Source: Paracentrotus lividus (Eukaryota > Echinodermata > Echinoidea > Camarodonta > Echinidae). From it: a DNA stretch of 64,000 nt. Of the stretch, positions 13,000 through 24,865 are shown piece by piece (the first letter of the stretch is position 1; every line of letters starts with the position of its first letter). The notes under the pieces are model-generated. The model was not told the DNA's origin, did not search any database, and saw only the letters and a list, made by a program, of their open reading frames with translations. The DNA lies in contig CALNVZ010003426.1 in assembly GCA_940671915.1 (NCBI GenBank), positions 48,117,803 to 48,181,802 on the forward strand, written 5' to 3'. The position numbers and the translations under genes were made by a program.

Positions 13000-15086
13000 A
13001 ATTCGCATAAAAAGTGTAGTGTGGGACTAAGAGTAGGGACGTCGACCATGCAATATTTTTTCCCCCTATCAGAACCACATTGAAAAATTATTAAGATTGA
13101 CACCTTTTGAAGAAAAAAAATAGCCAAAAATTAACTAATTATTTGGATTAGAAGAAGTTGCAAATTTCAGCTCACGGTGTCTAGTTACACGGAATGGCTG
13201 TAATACATTTTCTTGTATAATACAAGTCTTTGCAAACGTTATCAATTCATTTTCATTATTCATTCGTTCTTGCTTTGTTTTGTTTTGGGCTTTTTTCAAT
13301 CATAATCTATCAATCCCAGAATTTCACAAATATTTACGCTTTTTATTAACAAAAAAATACAAGCCCGAGTACTTATGTGAACCAAATTTTTTTTTCTTCT
13401 AAAAATGATATTATCATTATTATTCGTTAAGTCTTTTATTAGTTCAAATCTATAATTTAGTTTAGGTTGATTGTCGCCTGTATATTTTACTTGTTCTTGA
13501 AAATACTGATAAGATTTTGGTAATTTATTATCTGCATAATTTCTGAATAACAGGTTTACAAAAAGATTATGCACATTTATTTAATGTACAGCTATTATAT
13601 TACACCTAGTTGTTTATGGTTGTTTTGCTTCATATATTCCAATTATTGATCTTCCATGGTACACTCCAATCATTGATCATTCAGCATGTACATTTTTATA
13701 GTCAATGAAACTAATTTTCACTTAAGTTGCTGATGCAAGAATGTTTGAACTTTGTTCTCTTCTTTTTTTCGGGGGTCTTCCCCCCCCCCCTCCCTTGTAC
13801 AAATCTTGAAGCCAGTAGAAGATTCTGGAAGTATGAATACATCTATCAACATTTTTCTTTTTTATTATAAATATCATTAAGCTCTTCATTGAAGCAAACA
13901 TTCATTTATAAAGTGCCCAAAATGCTCATTTCGACGAAGCATCGCCCCGAAGGACTTCTGGCGCTCTCTCTCATGAGAGTGAGTGACCGTCATGTTCACG
14001 CGAGCACAGTGAATGAGATGCAAGGCGCCGACAAGTCTAGGCAAACTTGCCCGGGACGGCGCCGGGCTGTCGCGAGCTAGCGACTGCTCTCTCAGCAGAG
14101 TAGGGGCCCATACCGGGTTGGGGGCCTACAACGTAAGCAAAGGTGTTCTCTTCGTTCTGACAGAACATAACAAAATGTGACTCACAATTAATGTTTTATC
14201 TTCTCTCCTCAATGCGCAAAGAAAAAGGGGGATTGAATTCCATCTAAATTCTGAAAATGACCTTCGCCAATTTATGAGTAATTTCATATCGCATTCCGAC
14301 ATAAAATCTAATTATTTTTTATTAATTTACCTCTATATATTTAAGTGAGATTTTAAATACTGTGTCGATGGTCGAAATTTATACCACTTAACGATACTGT
14401 GTCGTATCTGGCCTCGCGTTAGCTTAATGTTTGGCGCCAAAACTCGGATTAAAAATAGGGAAAGTTTTTGCCTAGCAGACGATATGTCGCCATTCGCTAA
14501 TGTTTCTTATGATCGGAGGATGAATATAGGGTGTCATTAGTTTTGGTTATAGTGCAAGTTTAATTGTGTATGAAAGAAAAGATGAGTGACTGTTAAGTCA
14601 CTTCTTGCAAGCAGGCATGATTACAAGCAATTACGGTCATCGCCCGGCGTCGTGAAGATTTTTTTTTTTTCCTTCAACTGAAAAATGACATAATCCGAAA
14701 TGTGTCTGAAATCATCCCATTTTGGCTTTATTGTCATGTCAATATACTGATAATGACTTGTCTTGTTTCTGAGCTTTTTAAATGATTATGATCATCTCGG
14801 GACTGACTGAAATCGGGCTGATTCATTTTTGCTTTTCATATTTTGTTTTATGAATGAAAATGGATTTAGAATCGTGTCTACAGACTGGGTTCATATCTTC
14901 AGTAGACGTGTGCCAAAGTAGCTATCAAGAGTGTGATAAAGATTAGACAACATTCTGTATTATAGTCTGCTGAAAGATTTCTATTTTAAAAAAAATATCT
15001 CTCTCTCTCTCTCTCTCTCTCTTTCACTCACTCTCACTCTTTCTCTCCCTCTCAAAACTAAAAATGTATATGTATATGGAAAAGCT
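13000..15086. other. Intergenic with a G+C-rich island at about 13940-14140
   Basis: The island (with GGCGCCGAC, CCCGGGACGGCGCCGGGC, TCGCGAGCTAGCGA) is CpG-rich in A+T-rich surroundings and ends near a GTAAGC. A 63-codon ORF there is unrecognised. The rest is plain A+T-rich DNA. Confidence 0.4.
14998..15053 (+). repeat. (CT)n microsatellite
   Basis: About 11 perfect CT units followed by CTCACT/CTTTCT variants. Confidence 0.9.
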
Positions 15087-15349
15087 CAGAGATGCCAACA
15101 CTACGGAATAACTATAACATTAGAAATTAGAACGCGAATAACGCAAAGCAGCGAAAGTTGCGAATAGTTAAAGCATGAATAATAACATTTTTCTCCGTAT
15201 TTCAATTTTGGGAATGCGTTCAAATCAATAGTTTTCTTTCTCCTGTTTTAACAAGACATTTGTTTCAGCTGTTTTAACTAATTAATTACTTGCGTTCTAA
15301 TTTCTATTGATATAATTATTCCGTAGTCATGGTAGTGTTGGCATCTCTG
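15087..15349. mobile_element. MITE with CAGAGATGCCAACACTAC inverted repeats
   Basis: The 18-bp terminal sequence is exactly repeated in reverse complement (15087-15104 and 15332-15349). Similarity continues inward through ATTAGAAATTAGAACGC versus GCGTTCTAATTTCTA. AAAGCT flanks both sides (15081-15086, 15350-15355). It is non-coding and A+T-rich inside. The CAGAG terminus resembles hAT ends, but the visible duplication is 6 bp, not 8. Confidence 0.8.
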
Positions 15350-15410
15350 AAAGCTTATAGACCCACCTCTCATATAACACCAGCTAGTTGTTTTTTTTTT
15401 TTCTTCAAAC

Positions 15411-15752
15411 AATTTATTCTTGGGTGAGCACTGGTCCCTTTTATGTTGCGCGAGAATTCCCTATCCATCACTACCAAAATTACTAGATCACACAATCGTG
15501 ACGGTATTATCGAAACAACACCCAAAGAGATTAAATAGATAATACATGATTACTCACGAACAAACCGTTGAAGGTATAAACCAAGCCACTCACTGAACAA
15601 ACTCATATCAATCATGATTTATCATTATACTCATCAGGTAATTAGCAATTTCTAAATTGAATGACTGTTCACTTCATCTATATAAAGCCATTATGTTCGA
15701 CCTCATGTCAACATTATAACAAAAGTGAGCAGTGCTCACCCAAGCATGAATT
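15411..15752. mobile_element. MITE-like element with CTTGGGTGAGCACTG inverted repeats
   Basis: AATTTATTCTTGGGTGAGCA near the left end is matched in reverse complement by GTGCTCACCCAAGCATGAATT at the right end, about 22 bp with few mismatches. The interior is A+T-rich and non-coding. No target duplication was resolved. Confidence 0.6.
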
Positions 15753-15851
15753 ATTTACGAACTTTTTTTGTGTGTAAAAGATAAGTCCAAGAGCTAAACC
15801 TTTTACTCAGAATCACATACTTTAGATGATAGAGTTTTCCCTTTAATAACT

Positions 15852-16041
15852 CTTAAGGTGATATCTCACGTCGCGGAGATGTATAAGACTTGGAGACGTC
15901 TCAGAAACGTCTCAGAGACGTTTGCGCGACGGGGAAAAATTCAAACTCAGGAGACGCCGCGGAGACTCAGGAGACGTCACCGAGACTAGTTTTTACATCC
16001 GTTTCAAACCCGTCTCATTACAAGTGAGATACCATCATTAA
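15852..16041. mobile_element. GAGACGTCTC-rich MITE, short copy
   Basis: The ends read CTTAAGGTGATATCTCAC and, in reverse complement, CTTAATGATGGTATCTCAC. The interior is a mass of GGAGACGTCTC-type direct and inverted motifs, with AACCCGTCTCATTACAAGTGAG at the end. It is related to the longer copy at 56788-57236. Confidence 0.65.
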
Positions 16042-17114
16042 GGGGCAAGTCCACCCTCAGCTAAAGTTGTCTTTATTAACGGCAGAATGAATATTGAAGG
16101 CTATCGAAAGTTCACCAAACGTTTTAATTTCCCATTTTGTAACATCACTAGCGAACTGTTTTCCTATTTTTATACTCTGTTGCCCGTTTTCCTGATTTAT
16201 TATTTTTCAAAGCTATGCATTCGGTATGTTACCAGACATAATTATATTTTTATTCACGCCTCTATAAAATAAACCCGATCCTTCATTCGGAACAACGAAA
16301 GTAGCAATTTACGAAAACTACAGACAAAACATAATTATTGGAGAGCAGTTCGCAAGTGACAACACCAATTTAATACTCTCAAAATTCATAACTTCCTCAC
16401 CCTTTAATGGACTCTCGTGAAACCTTCAATAATGTGTTTAAAAACTTACTTGATTCAAAGTGGACTTCCCCTTTAAGGTACAATGAGCTGAAAGACACAT
16501 TCAACTTAGAAATTAAAGAAGAAAACAACTTTTCACATACGTTTTTATGAGTCATGCATTTTCAAATTTTATATCATTAATATATTTGAAATAAAATGTA
16601 CCATTGATATTCAATTTAAAAAATGACTAAAAAACCATGCAATAAATATGTAGTCCCTTCATTGAAATCACGAAAGGTATAAATTATTTGATCATTGCAG
16701 ATTATAAAAGTATCCTCATTACTTTTGTTTATTTTGATGTTAAATAAAGATGTTATAAAAATAGTTTCCCAATATTCCCAGAGGCTGTCTATTTGACAAT
16801 GATCATGATGATAAAAGTTTTTATAAGAAAGCTATTTTTTTCTTCAACAAAAACAAAATCGAATTTTCTGACGAAAATTTTGTAGAAGAATGGAAATATA
16901 TTTACGAAAATAATAATTTTTCCTTTATAACAAAGCAATTAACCACAGTACAAACAAACAAAAAATACATTGTCCTGGACCTATCTCACATAGCAGTTAT
17001 GTAATGTATTTAAATTGAATTCCGACAACTGAAATACAATATCTCTAAGCAGTTTAAGGCAAAGTTCAACACCATTGCAAATTACATGCGAACAAATATT
17101 ACCAGAAATACTGT
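16042..17114. other. Intergenic 3' flank of the galactosyltransferase
   Basis: A+T-rich sequence with no recognised gene; a 61-codon ORF at 16087 is unsupported. Part of it is probably the 3' UTR of the minus-strand gene. Confidence 0.45.
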
Positions 17115-17275
17115 ATGTGTTCATAAGATATTCCAAGAAACATGTTCATAACATATTCCTAAAATATTTTTTTTAAATATTCTACGAAAGATGTCAATAA
17201 GATAGTCCAAGAAATATGTTCATAAGATATTCCCAGGGATATGGTCATTAGTTATTCCCAGAAACTTTGTGTATG
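17115..17275. repeat. Short degenerate tandem repeat at the 3' end of the galactosyltransferase
   Basis: Related ~25-30 bp units of the type TGTTCATAAGATATTCCNAG recur about five times, starting just downstream of the galactosyltransferase stop and running into the last codons. It is A+T-rich and probably lies in the 3' UTR. The final residues of the protein may therefore be repeat-derived. Confidence 0.55.
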
Positions 17276-18483
17276 TTCCTGTACCGACCTTCTATTGCAT
17301 GCCAATACATCTTCCTGGAATAACGACCAAACTCAAAAATCGCATAATGGTTTCCTCTTCGCAACGGAGCATGTTGTTTCTCCTGATGTTTAAAAAACCA
17401 AGTTTTCATATCTTTCATCTCCACTCCTATCCTCTGTAAAAGAAACCCGCAGTAAACATCATCCCAAGGCGCTAATGGGGCAAACTTCTGAGATTCACGG
17501 TAGATTTTATATCCCACGTCTTTAGAGACAACGTAAGCATATCCTCGAGGAAATGGCGGCCACATATCCTTGGAGTAAAGTGAAGGTGGAGTATACCATT
17601 TACTTCTGTTATTTCTTGGAACGCCCCAATTGATGCAAGGTTCTGCTAAAGCGAATTTTGAGCGAAACTCCGACGACACATTGCCGAGATCGTTTGCGAG
17701 GTTCACAATGTCGAGAACAACGTCGTCATCCGTTGACATTACGAACTGAGCATTTTTGCAGAATGTGGAAGCCCATTTGAAACCCATGATGAGTTTGACG
17801 GTGAGATTAAGGTAGCTATCAGCGAAGTCTTCTTGTAAGATGTCGCCGTATGCCTTGGCCTCCTGCTGAAGTAGTGCTTCTTTGGTCGTGTTTGTTTCGT
17901 TAGTGGTACCCACAAGAAATACAACCACTGCAGAAACATTGTACTCAAATACAGCCTTCCCGTAGCTCTCCCTGATCTCATCTCTCCGGTCTCTTGAATC
18001 CATCCTTGTCTTGACTAACACAACCAATGTGATATTCGCCGATTTTCGCCGATTTTCGCCGACGTTCGCCGATTTCTTGCAAATGTTTTCGGGGTTTATA
18101 AGATAGCGATATTCGTGCTGGTCTAATTCGGACTTCCATTGATAGTGCTGTTGCCAACCAAATAATTCCTCCTCAGATTTGGTTGTCGTAGTCCCGTTAA
18201 TTCTGAGAGAAGGGTTAGAAGTTGTCTTGTGATGTACAATGGGCTGTGTTGTCATTGTAGCACCACTTTCACCTTCATGTAGGGTCTCGTTTAACAAAGA
18301 CAGTTCTCTGACGCCAAGACCGACCTGATCCATAGTCAATACCAACTGATCACTTTGGATGATGATATAAAGAAAATTGGAAGCGCAGAACACGACGACA
18401 AAAAGAACGAATGATCGCTGTATAGATGCCATGTTTCGGTTATAGTCCAATGTAAAATATACCAGTGAGTTCAATATGGGCAT
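17248..18483 (-). CDS. Beta-1,3-galactosyltransferase-like protein (GT31 family), single exon
   Basis: The 411-residue uninterrupted frame reads as a type II Golgi glycosyltransferase that would add galactose or N-acetylglucosamine in beta-1,3 linkage to glycan acceptors in the Golgi lumen. Seen: a short cytoplasmic tail, one hydrophobic anchor at about residues 24-42, a stem to ~145, then the GT31 catalytic domain. Landmarks are RRDEIRESYG (~166-175, matching RxxIRxTW), AYGDILQEDFADSYLNLTVK (~211-230), the DDD metal/UDP-sugar motif in STDDDVV (~250-256), PPFPRGYAYVVSKD (~309-322) and APWDDVYCGFLLQRIG (~338-353), which corresponds to the family EDVYxG block. About nine NxS/T sequons fit a secretory protein. 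The length is normal for the family. Met18 (MASIQRSF, just before the anchor) is a more usual start than Met1. A short TTCGCCGAT-type in-frame repeat codes the ANVGENRRKSAN segment. The exact acceptor cannot be read from sequence; a B3GNT-type activity is possible. Confidence 0.88.
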   Translation of the reverse strand: MPILNSLVYFTLDYNRNMASIQRSFVLFVVVFCASNFLYIIIQSDQLVLTMDQVGLGVRELSLLNETLHEGESGATMTTQPIVHHKTTSNPSLRINGTTTTKSEEELFGWQQHYQWKSELDQHEYRYLINPENICKKSANVGENRRKSANITLVVLVKTRMDSRDRRDEIRESYGKAVFEYNVSAVVVFLVGTTNETNTTKEALLQQEAKAYGDILQEDFADSYLNLTVKLIMGFKWASTFCKNAQFVMSTDDDVVLDIVNLANDLGNVSSEFRSKFALAEPCINWGVPRNNRSKWYTPPSLYSKDMWPPFPRGYAYVVSKDVGYKIYRESQKFAPLAPWDDVYCGFLLQRIGVEMKDMKTWFFKHQEKQHAPLRRGNHYAIFEFGRYSRKMYWHAIEGRYRNIHKVSGNN

Positions 18484-18693
18484 TGGGCATTGGTCTCAGA
18501 ATCCTACACGCCCGAATAGACTGACGTGACCTGACTCGCTAAAGGAAAACCAATCCAACTTTTGTTTCGTCTAACGGTTTTATTATATTTCAATAGGTCA
18601 TTCCCGTATTGTAGCCAAATCAAATGCAAATTCTTTGAGAATGGCTAAGATACAAATGATTCTCAACACCTGTTTCAAAGGATGGCCTTTCAT

Positions 18694-18784
18694 AAGTCAG
18701 AATGCCAATTGCGTATGTTAATTGCCAAATGTGTGTCCTAGGTATAGTAAACCGTTAATTATGCAGTTCGCATTCCGACTCTTG
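18694..18784. repeat. Short imperfect palindrome (91 bp)
   Basis: AAGTCAGAATGCCAATTGCG at the left pairs with CAGTTCGCATTCCGACTCTT at the right, about 28 bp with a few mismatches around a short loop. It fits a tiny MITE or hairpin. It lies ~200 bp upstream of the galactosyltransferase start. Confidence 0.55.
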
Positions 18785-19241
18785 AATACAATTCTATGCA
18801 ACAGGTGAATCAGATTATTTGTATCTAGATGCACTTTGCAAAGACCCTGCTTTCAATTTAATTAAATCACACACAAAAATATATGTTGGTCTGCACAAAA
18901 TGACCTCAAGTATTTTTCCCCTTTCTATATTAATTTTGTTCACTGTTTTCCATAGAGTCCGTGTTTTAAAGGTCCATTCAGTGATTTGCATGACCACACA
19001 AATCGAATTGCAATTGACCAGGTCAAATATGACTTGACCAGATGACTTATAATAATAGTATTTCTGGTTTGCAAAGAATTTTTTTTTTTTAGGATTCGGT
19101 TGCTACAATACCTTCCTTGTTCGTATGGAGGCTGTTTTGTAAAGACCAAATCACATCTATTGTATTGTATGATTTATTTGTACGTTATTCTGATTTCGTT
19201 TAATAAAGCAGCCTGTTGAGGGCTGAATATATCATATATAC

Positions 19242-19275
19242 AGTGGTGGCCAAAATAATTAGAACACCCGAAGCT
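19242..19275 (+). mobile_element. Possible Tc1/mariner-type terminus
   Basis: TACAGTGGTGGCCAAAATAA followed by TTAGAACACC closely resembles the CAGTGGTGGCCAAAA ends of many Tc1-like elements, preceded by TA. No matching opposite end and no transposase were found nearby, so this is a solo or truncated end. Confidence 0.4.
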
Positions 19276-21261
19276 ACACAAAGTCTATGACATTCTCAAT
19301 GCCGTAGTACTTTTGCCGAAGTAAGTTTAAGGATAACTTTTTGGTGCCGACAGCTTTCTTGACTTTATCGCGTAGTGTCTTATGCATCTTGTGATTCAAA
19401 ATTTATATAGTTTCGACCATCAGGTAATGTGCAGCTTTAAAAATTGTGGCGCTATACGCTTTCAGTTTCCCAATAGACCTGTGTATTGAACAGGTAGTAC
19501 AAATGCAAAAACGTGGAATGCCAATTACATATGCCGATAGCTCAAAAAGTGTTTAAGCTAGAGGTATCAAACATTGCTGTTTTATTTATTCTTACATGCC
19601 CTAAACACATGCTAAGTGTCAGAAAATTTGGTCTTATGGGGAGGGGTGGATTGGCCCATCCTGTGGTCGTGAGATAACCAAAATAACCCTGCCAATTTAA
19701 GGTTAAGATTATTTTTCATGGAAGTGAAGAAATTTAATTATAAATGCATATATTTTAAGGAAATTTAATGAGCAATTTAAATGTGAAAAAAATAAGGGTC
19801 ATTAGAAAGGGGGACTTAAGTAGGGGCTCTGAATTAAAAATTTGGGGCCCTTCAAAAATAATTTTAGAAATCCCCACATAAGATGTTACTACTTCACCCT
19901 GCGTTATTATGAATGCCAATTTTGACATCTTCAGGAAATTTTCTTTTAGAATATATATACTTTTGTAGGGAATGGCTTAAAATGTTTAACGTTAATTATG
20001 ACACTTTGTTCCTGAAAGGGGCAATATTTTTAGATTCTTCAATTGGTGGCGTAACATAAAATGGGCGACTTGGGGGCTAGTTCTAAACGCATGGCTATGT
20101 TATATAGTTTTCAAAGCATAATGATGACATTCGGAGACATTCCAACCATTTTATAAGTATTTAAATGGTCAACTAAATAAAAATAACTAAAATCATTTAA
20201 ATATGCTTGTTGTTCTAATATTAATAACAATAATGATATATATAAGTTATAACAATAATACCAGCTTGTAGAGAGGCAGTTTATAGTATATTGGGCGAAT
20301 GTTGAGAGCCAGAAGGGCATAATTGGAAAATATAATACTGCTCTAGCACTCATCAGACGACTTAGTAGAAAGTACATGTGGATTCAGCATAAAAAGCGCG
20401 GTAAAATGCATGCAAGCGCGCGCTAATGAGTGCAATACCCTACATCCCAGTCGATCATGAACTTGTAGAGAGAATGTCTTCTACTTTTTCCGCGCCTCTT
20501 TCAAATCATGGAAGCTCTTCCGCTTGATTTCTCTCGCGTGTGATTCGATGATTGGAGAAATGCATGAAATATCTGATTTAAGAGAAGGCTTGTTTTTAAA
20601 CGGGTACGGTCACTGACCGACTCCCGGATGAGTTACGGGGGAAACAGAGGGCCGTAAAAGGGGGGTGATGTGGTGGCTTGAGAAAGCGGAGAGGAGATAG
20701 GGATGATCGATCGTAAAGGTCGTACAAGCAAATACAGAATATGAAATATTTAAAAAGGTATGAACTGAAAATCTCTGCAAGGTGACTTTTGCAGTTAGCT
20801 AAAAAAAAAAAAAAAAAAAAAAAAAAAATAGACATCGACTGATAGGATATACCAATTAGGAAGGGGTGTCAGTGTAGGCTTAAATTTATATAAGATAATA
20901 TACCGAAGGTAATTTATTATTGCAATTAAATAAATTTGTTTGAGAACTGAAAATATAGTTCTTGAGTACAAAGGGCTAAAGGTATGCTAGTAAGAGAAAG
21001 CCTAAAGAATGTATCAGAAATTTTAGTTTGATTATTTACTAAATGAATATTGATGAAGTATATTTTCATAAAAACGTATGTGTGAGAAATAGTGTGACAT
21101 TCCTTTCATGCATTCTGCCAGAATTCAGTGTTTTTGTCCGAGAGGTTGCATACTCCATTCAGGATAGCTAGGCTCAGCTGCACTTCCCCGCCGGACAATC
21201 GCGGCGTTATTACACACAAGTTTTCTTTGTTCATAATGGGCAAGTGGAATTTTTATTTGAT
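19276..21261. other. Intergenic, nothing recognised
   Basis: A+T-rich, with a 28-bp poly-A run at 20801-20828 and a small GCGCG cluster at about 20397-20425. An 88-codon ORF on the minus strand at 20111 has no features. Confidence 0.45.
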
Positions 21262-21663
21262 GCGGGCTCACACGATGCGACTTGCTGCGGTGCGATTTTT
21301 CAGGAAAGCTTCAATATTATTTCATACAAACCTTCAAACAAGGAAAATCATACTGTCGAAAGTTGTGGGTATTTTCATGAATACCGAAATTGAAATTCAA
21401 GGCGATTGCGAACCCCCTTCTCTGTATAAATTCAAAATGTTTCCATACCGCAGTGACGTCACAGCGATCTTGCAATTTTAAGGTAATTTGACCTTTACTC
21501 CTAATTAAAAGCTCGCATTGCAACAAAATTTTGATTACATTACTCCTTTACAATTTTAACCTCTCATGAGATAACTTTGCATGTTTCAAATGTCGTATTA
21601 ATAATGCAAACTATCATTTGTTTAAATAATCGCATCGCAGCAAGTCGCATCGTGTGAGCCCGC
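21262..21663. mobile_element. MITE with GCGGGCTCACACGATGCGAC inverted repeats
   Basis: The left end and the right end (GTCGCATCGTGTGAGCCCGC) are exact reverse complements over at least 20 bp. Similarity continues through TTGCTGCGGTGCGATT / AATCGCATCGCAGCAA, giving ~36 bp with one mismatch. The 402-bp element is A+T-rich inside. The ORFs at 21128-21526 are read across it and are not genes. Confidence 0.8.
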
Positions 21664-22117
21664 CTTTAGGCGTGCGCTAGAAGTTGAAGTAAAATCTCCG
21701 TTGAATCTTTTCTCAATCGACGTTGATTGTAAATTTTTATCCGTGTTAAAAATCTCGTGAACTTCTACATAGCGAGAGTAATGACATAGGCTATAAGAGC
21801 TAGAAAGACTTTATGTTTAATAGCACTATGCACGTTTTACATCCTTCTGGCCCTCAAAATGATTGCAGGCAAACCAATTTAGAATGGATGTTGAAATGCT
21901 AATACCTTTACGTTAGAGGCCTAATTACGGCCCTTCTTCTACTTATCGGTAGTGACAAGCGGATCATCATTATCACGTCCTAATAACACTGGACAACAGG
22001 GAATAACCTCATGATGGACCCACAATGCACTTTTCATCTACGGAACTTACATTTCCACCTCACTAAATCGACCACTGCGCTAAACCCGTTTACAAGAGGC
22101 CTTTCACATGAATCCAT

Positions 22118-22315
22118 GACATTTGCTCCCGCGACAATGGCTCCGCTATAAATTCCATACACTAATCGAATGACTAACTTCAACCAGGGACTTTACACTA
22201 TACCCTACCCTAAACCTAACCCTAAACCTAATATAAATCCCTATTACAACCCTAACCCTAACCCTATATCTTAGACGAAATAAAGCCCGGAGCAATTGTC
22301 GCAGGAGCAAATGTC
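22118..22315. mobile_element. MITE with GACATTTGCTCC ends and telomere-like core
   Basis: Left GACATTTGCTCCCGCGACAA and right TTGTCGCAGGAGCAAATGTC pair almost perfectly over ~30 bp. The core (22199-22267) is a degenerate CCCTAA/CCTAAA array. It is non-coding. Related decayed sequences occur at about 2030-2185 and 38898-39102. Confidence 0.75.
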
Positions 22316-23400
22316 GGGTCACCCTTTCACATATATCGCTAAGTTTCCCACAATGTGAACTATGACACAATGAAAATAATAGCTCTACTATATTTCTAAA
22401 CTTGTTACATATTTTAAAAAGCATTTGTTTAAGTTACCAATTTTTTAAAGTAATAATATGTGATAATAATGTATAGATTAACTAAAATACATTTATAAAT
22501 AATATTGAACTGTATTTCGAACAAATATTCATGTTGTAAGTTAGAATAAACTGAGTACAAACGAATATGAAACAACCAAAGAAAATATAAATTTAAATAC
22601 TGTATTACATCCATTCATAAAATTGTTTTAAGCTTCCTGAATGTCAACCTATAACATAGAAATGATAAAATAAAACAACCATTATAGAAAAGAAAATAGT
22701 GTGGTGTAATTTCATTGTAAATTATTACAATATATTTAATCATATCTTCTTGGTGAGAAAATATGAAAATATGAACCCTCTTTCTTTATACTCTATATTA
22801 GAAACATCTTCCATTGACTCAGCGTGTAGCTTGCATTTGCCGTGGCGTTTTGGGCGTGGTTTGGTGCACAGTATGCTTGATGTGAAGTCCCCCTCGTGAA
22901 TGGTGCGTGCTGAACTCAGTACGCAGAGGGCTTGAAAAGGGTGAATACGTGAAATCGGAGCGTAAAGCGAAAATGAAGAAATTGGAATACGAGATTGTCA
23001 AAATAAATCTCTTTCTAGTCCATCAGCCTAGTCTTCTTGTTAAGACATCTCTGAACGTGGTCAATAACTGGAAGTGGTTTAATTTCTTAATATCCCTAAA
23101 TTCAGTTTAGGATTGTCATCTTTTGGTTGAGGTGTTTTATTTCACTTCTGGGGTGTCTAATTTTTTCCTTTCCCATTAACATTTTTATTTATATTCAAGA
23201 ATAATGTGCTCTTACCATAGGGGCTAATAATGAACGAATTCATAAATACACATTTATAGCTGATTTTTGTGTTTTTACATTCAACTTAGAACTTCTATCA
23301 CAATAATTTTGTATAGCAGTGAATATATATTTTGTTCTTATTCCTATTCTATTCGCCCTCCAGTTCTCCCCACCCCCACTCTCCCTCTCTCTCTCTCTCC

Positions 23401-23433
<33 letters not shown>

Positions 23434-23526
23434 ATTCTGTTCCATACAGCTTATAATACAGACTAGCTTTATATCTACTGTAGATATATGGCTTCCCAAC
23501 ATGTAATAAATATAAGACACCAGTCT

Positions 23527-23576
<50 letters not shown>

Positions 23577-24865
23577 CCCTTCTCTCTCTCTCCATTCCTC
23601 TCTCTTGCACCGTCTCTTTCGTTCTCCCACCCTTTCTCTCCATCATTTTCTACCCCACTCTTCATGAAATCAACAGTGGTTTATATCGAAGAGACTACGA
23701 CCATTTCAGCTCTGGTCAAACCATGTGTGCTAGAGCGGTCAGTAAGATGTAATTTCCAGCTTTCTGAATCCTGACAACACCGTTTTCACCTGCTTCACTA
23801 TAATGGTCATCAACCTGCCATTGGATTTTTTTTTCTTTCTGATCCTTAGATTGTCCACATTCTTAGTCAGTCACTGAACGTAGCACATGATTAAATGCAG
23901 ATTTCACAGAATTATCAAAAATGAATTTTGTTTGATTACACCAAGGATGCTCCTTGATTACACCTAATACTAAATATCTCAGTACTTAAAAATATCATTG
24001 TTTATCATGTTCATAATTTTGTTTTTAATCTTCTATAAACACGTAGTTATTTTTAACTAAACACAAAATAACAACTTATTTGTTTTATCCATGTTCCTTT
24101 CTTACTTAACGTAGTTTATATTAATCCGTTTCCACCCCGTTCTTATTCTTTTTGATTCTTTTCACGTAGTTTAATCTAACATTGGTTATTCAATCATCAT
24201 TACAGCTATTTACGCATCTGGCTTTTTCAACTCATCTCCTGCTCACAGTCGAATAACTCCTTGCCACTCATTATAATAAATTATGCGTATAGTATTTTGG
24301 TCTAGCGCCATCTCTTGCCCATCTTAATTTCAAGGAGGGAGAAAATTTGCCAGGGACACTCAACCTGTACTGCCACGGATTATTCTTTCGGATTGATCTA
24401 ATATTTTATTCCTAAAATTAAATTATTAATACAGTTGAAATACGGTCTTGTTGTTAATCAGTCACATAAATTAATCCATTTAACATCTAAAATACCCATG
24501 ATTGTATACCAGTTATAACAAATAGCCAACTTTTTAATATTTCTATTTAAACTATTTTTTTTTCATTCCTATATTTATTTATTTTTTAAGTGTAAAAACA
24601 TTAATCTCAGCAAAGGAAAAATCATTACGTTCGTCGTATTAAAGTTGACATCATGACATGATGATTTTTGTTTGTTTGTTTGGTTTTTTTTTTAAAGGAA
24701 AATCTCGCATGTTTTTGAGTCGGGTCGAGGAAGTCAACTTGCCTTCTGGTAAATCACTATCCTGCTTTAATCCGTTCCAGAAGGACTAGAAGATGCCCCT
24801 TGATCACGGTAGAGTGATAAATTAATCGCTCTATTCGTAGAGCAGATCTTAAACGATGAGTCATG
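22316..24865. other. Intergenic, nothing recognised beyond CT tracts
   Basis: Mostly A+T-rich sequence around the CT runs at 23375-23645. Short ORFs at 22819-23110 show no domain. Confidence 0.45.
23375..23645 (+). repeat. (CT)n microsatellites, two runs
   Basis: CT-rich runs at about 23380-23433 and 23528-23645 are separated by ~95 bp of unique sequence. The minus-strand arginine/glutamate-rich ORFs are translations of these. Confidence 0.9.

Noticed and set aside
19020-19050. Nuclear-receptor-type inverted half-sites (AGGTCAAATATGACTT)
   Set aside because: A single imperfect pair is expected by chance in 64 kb and no gene start is adjacent.
21128-21526. 117-codon plus-strand ORF and opposing 69-codon ORF
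   Set aside because: They cross the end of an inverted-repeat MITE and have no recognisable domain.
22199-22267. Telomere
   Set aside because: Short degenerate CCCTAA-like array inside a MITE, with ordinary DNA on both sides.
23344-23665. Overlapping Arg/Glu-rich ORFs on the minus strand
   Set aside because: Direct translations of (CT)n microsatellites; no non-repetitive domain.
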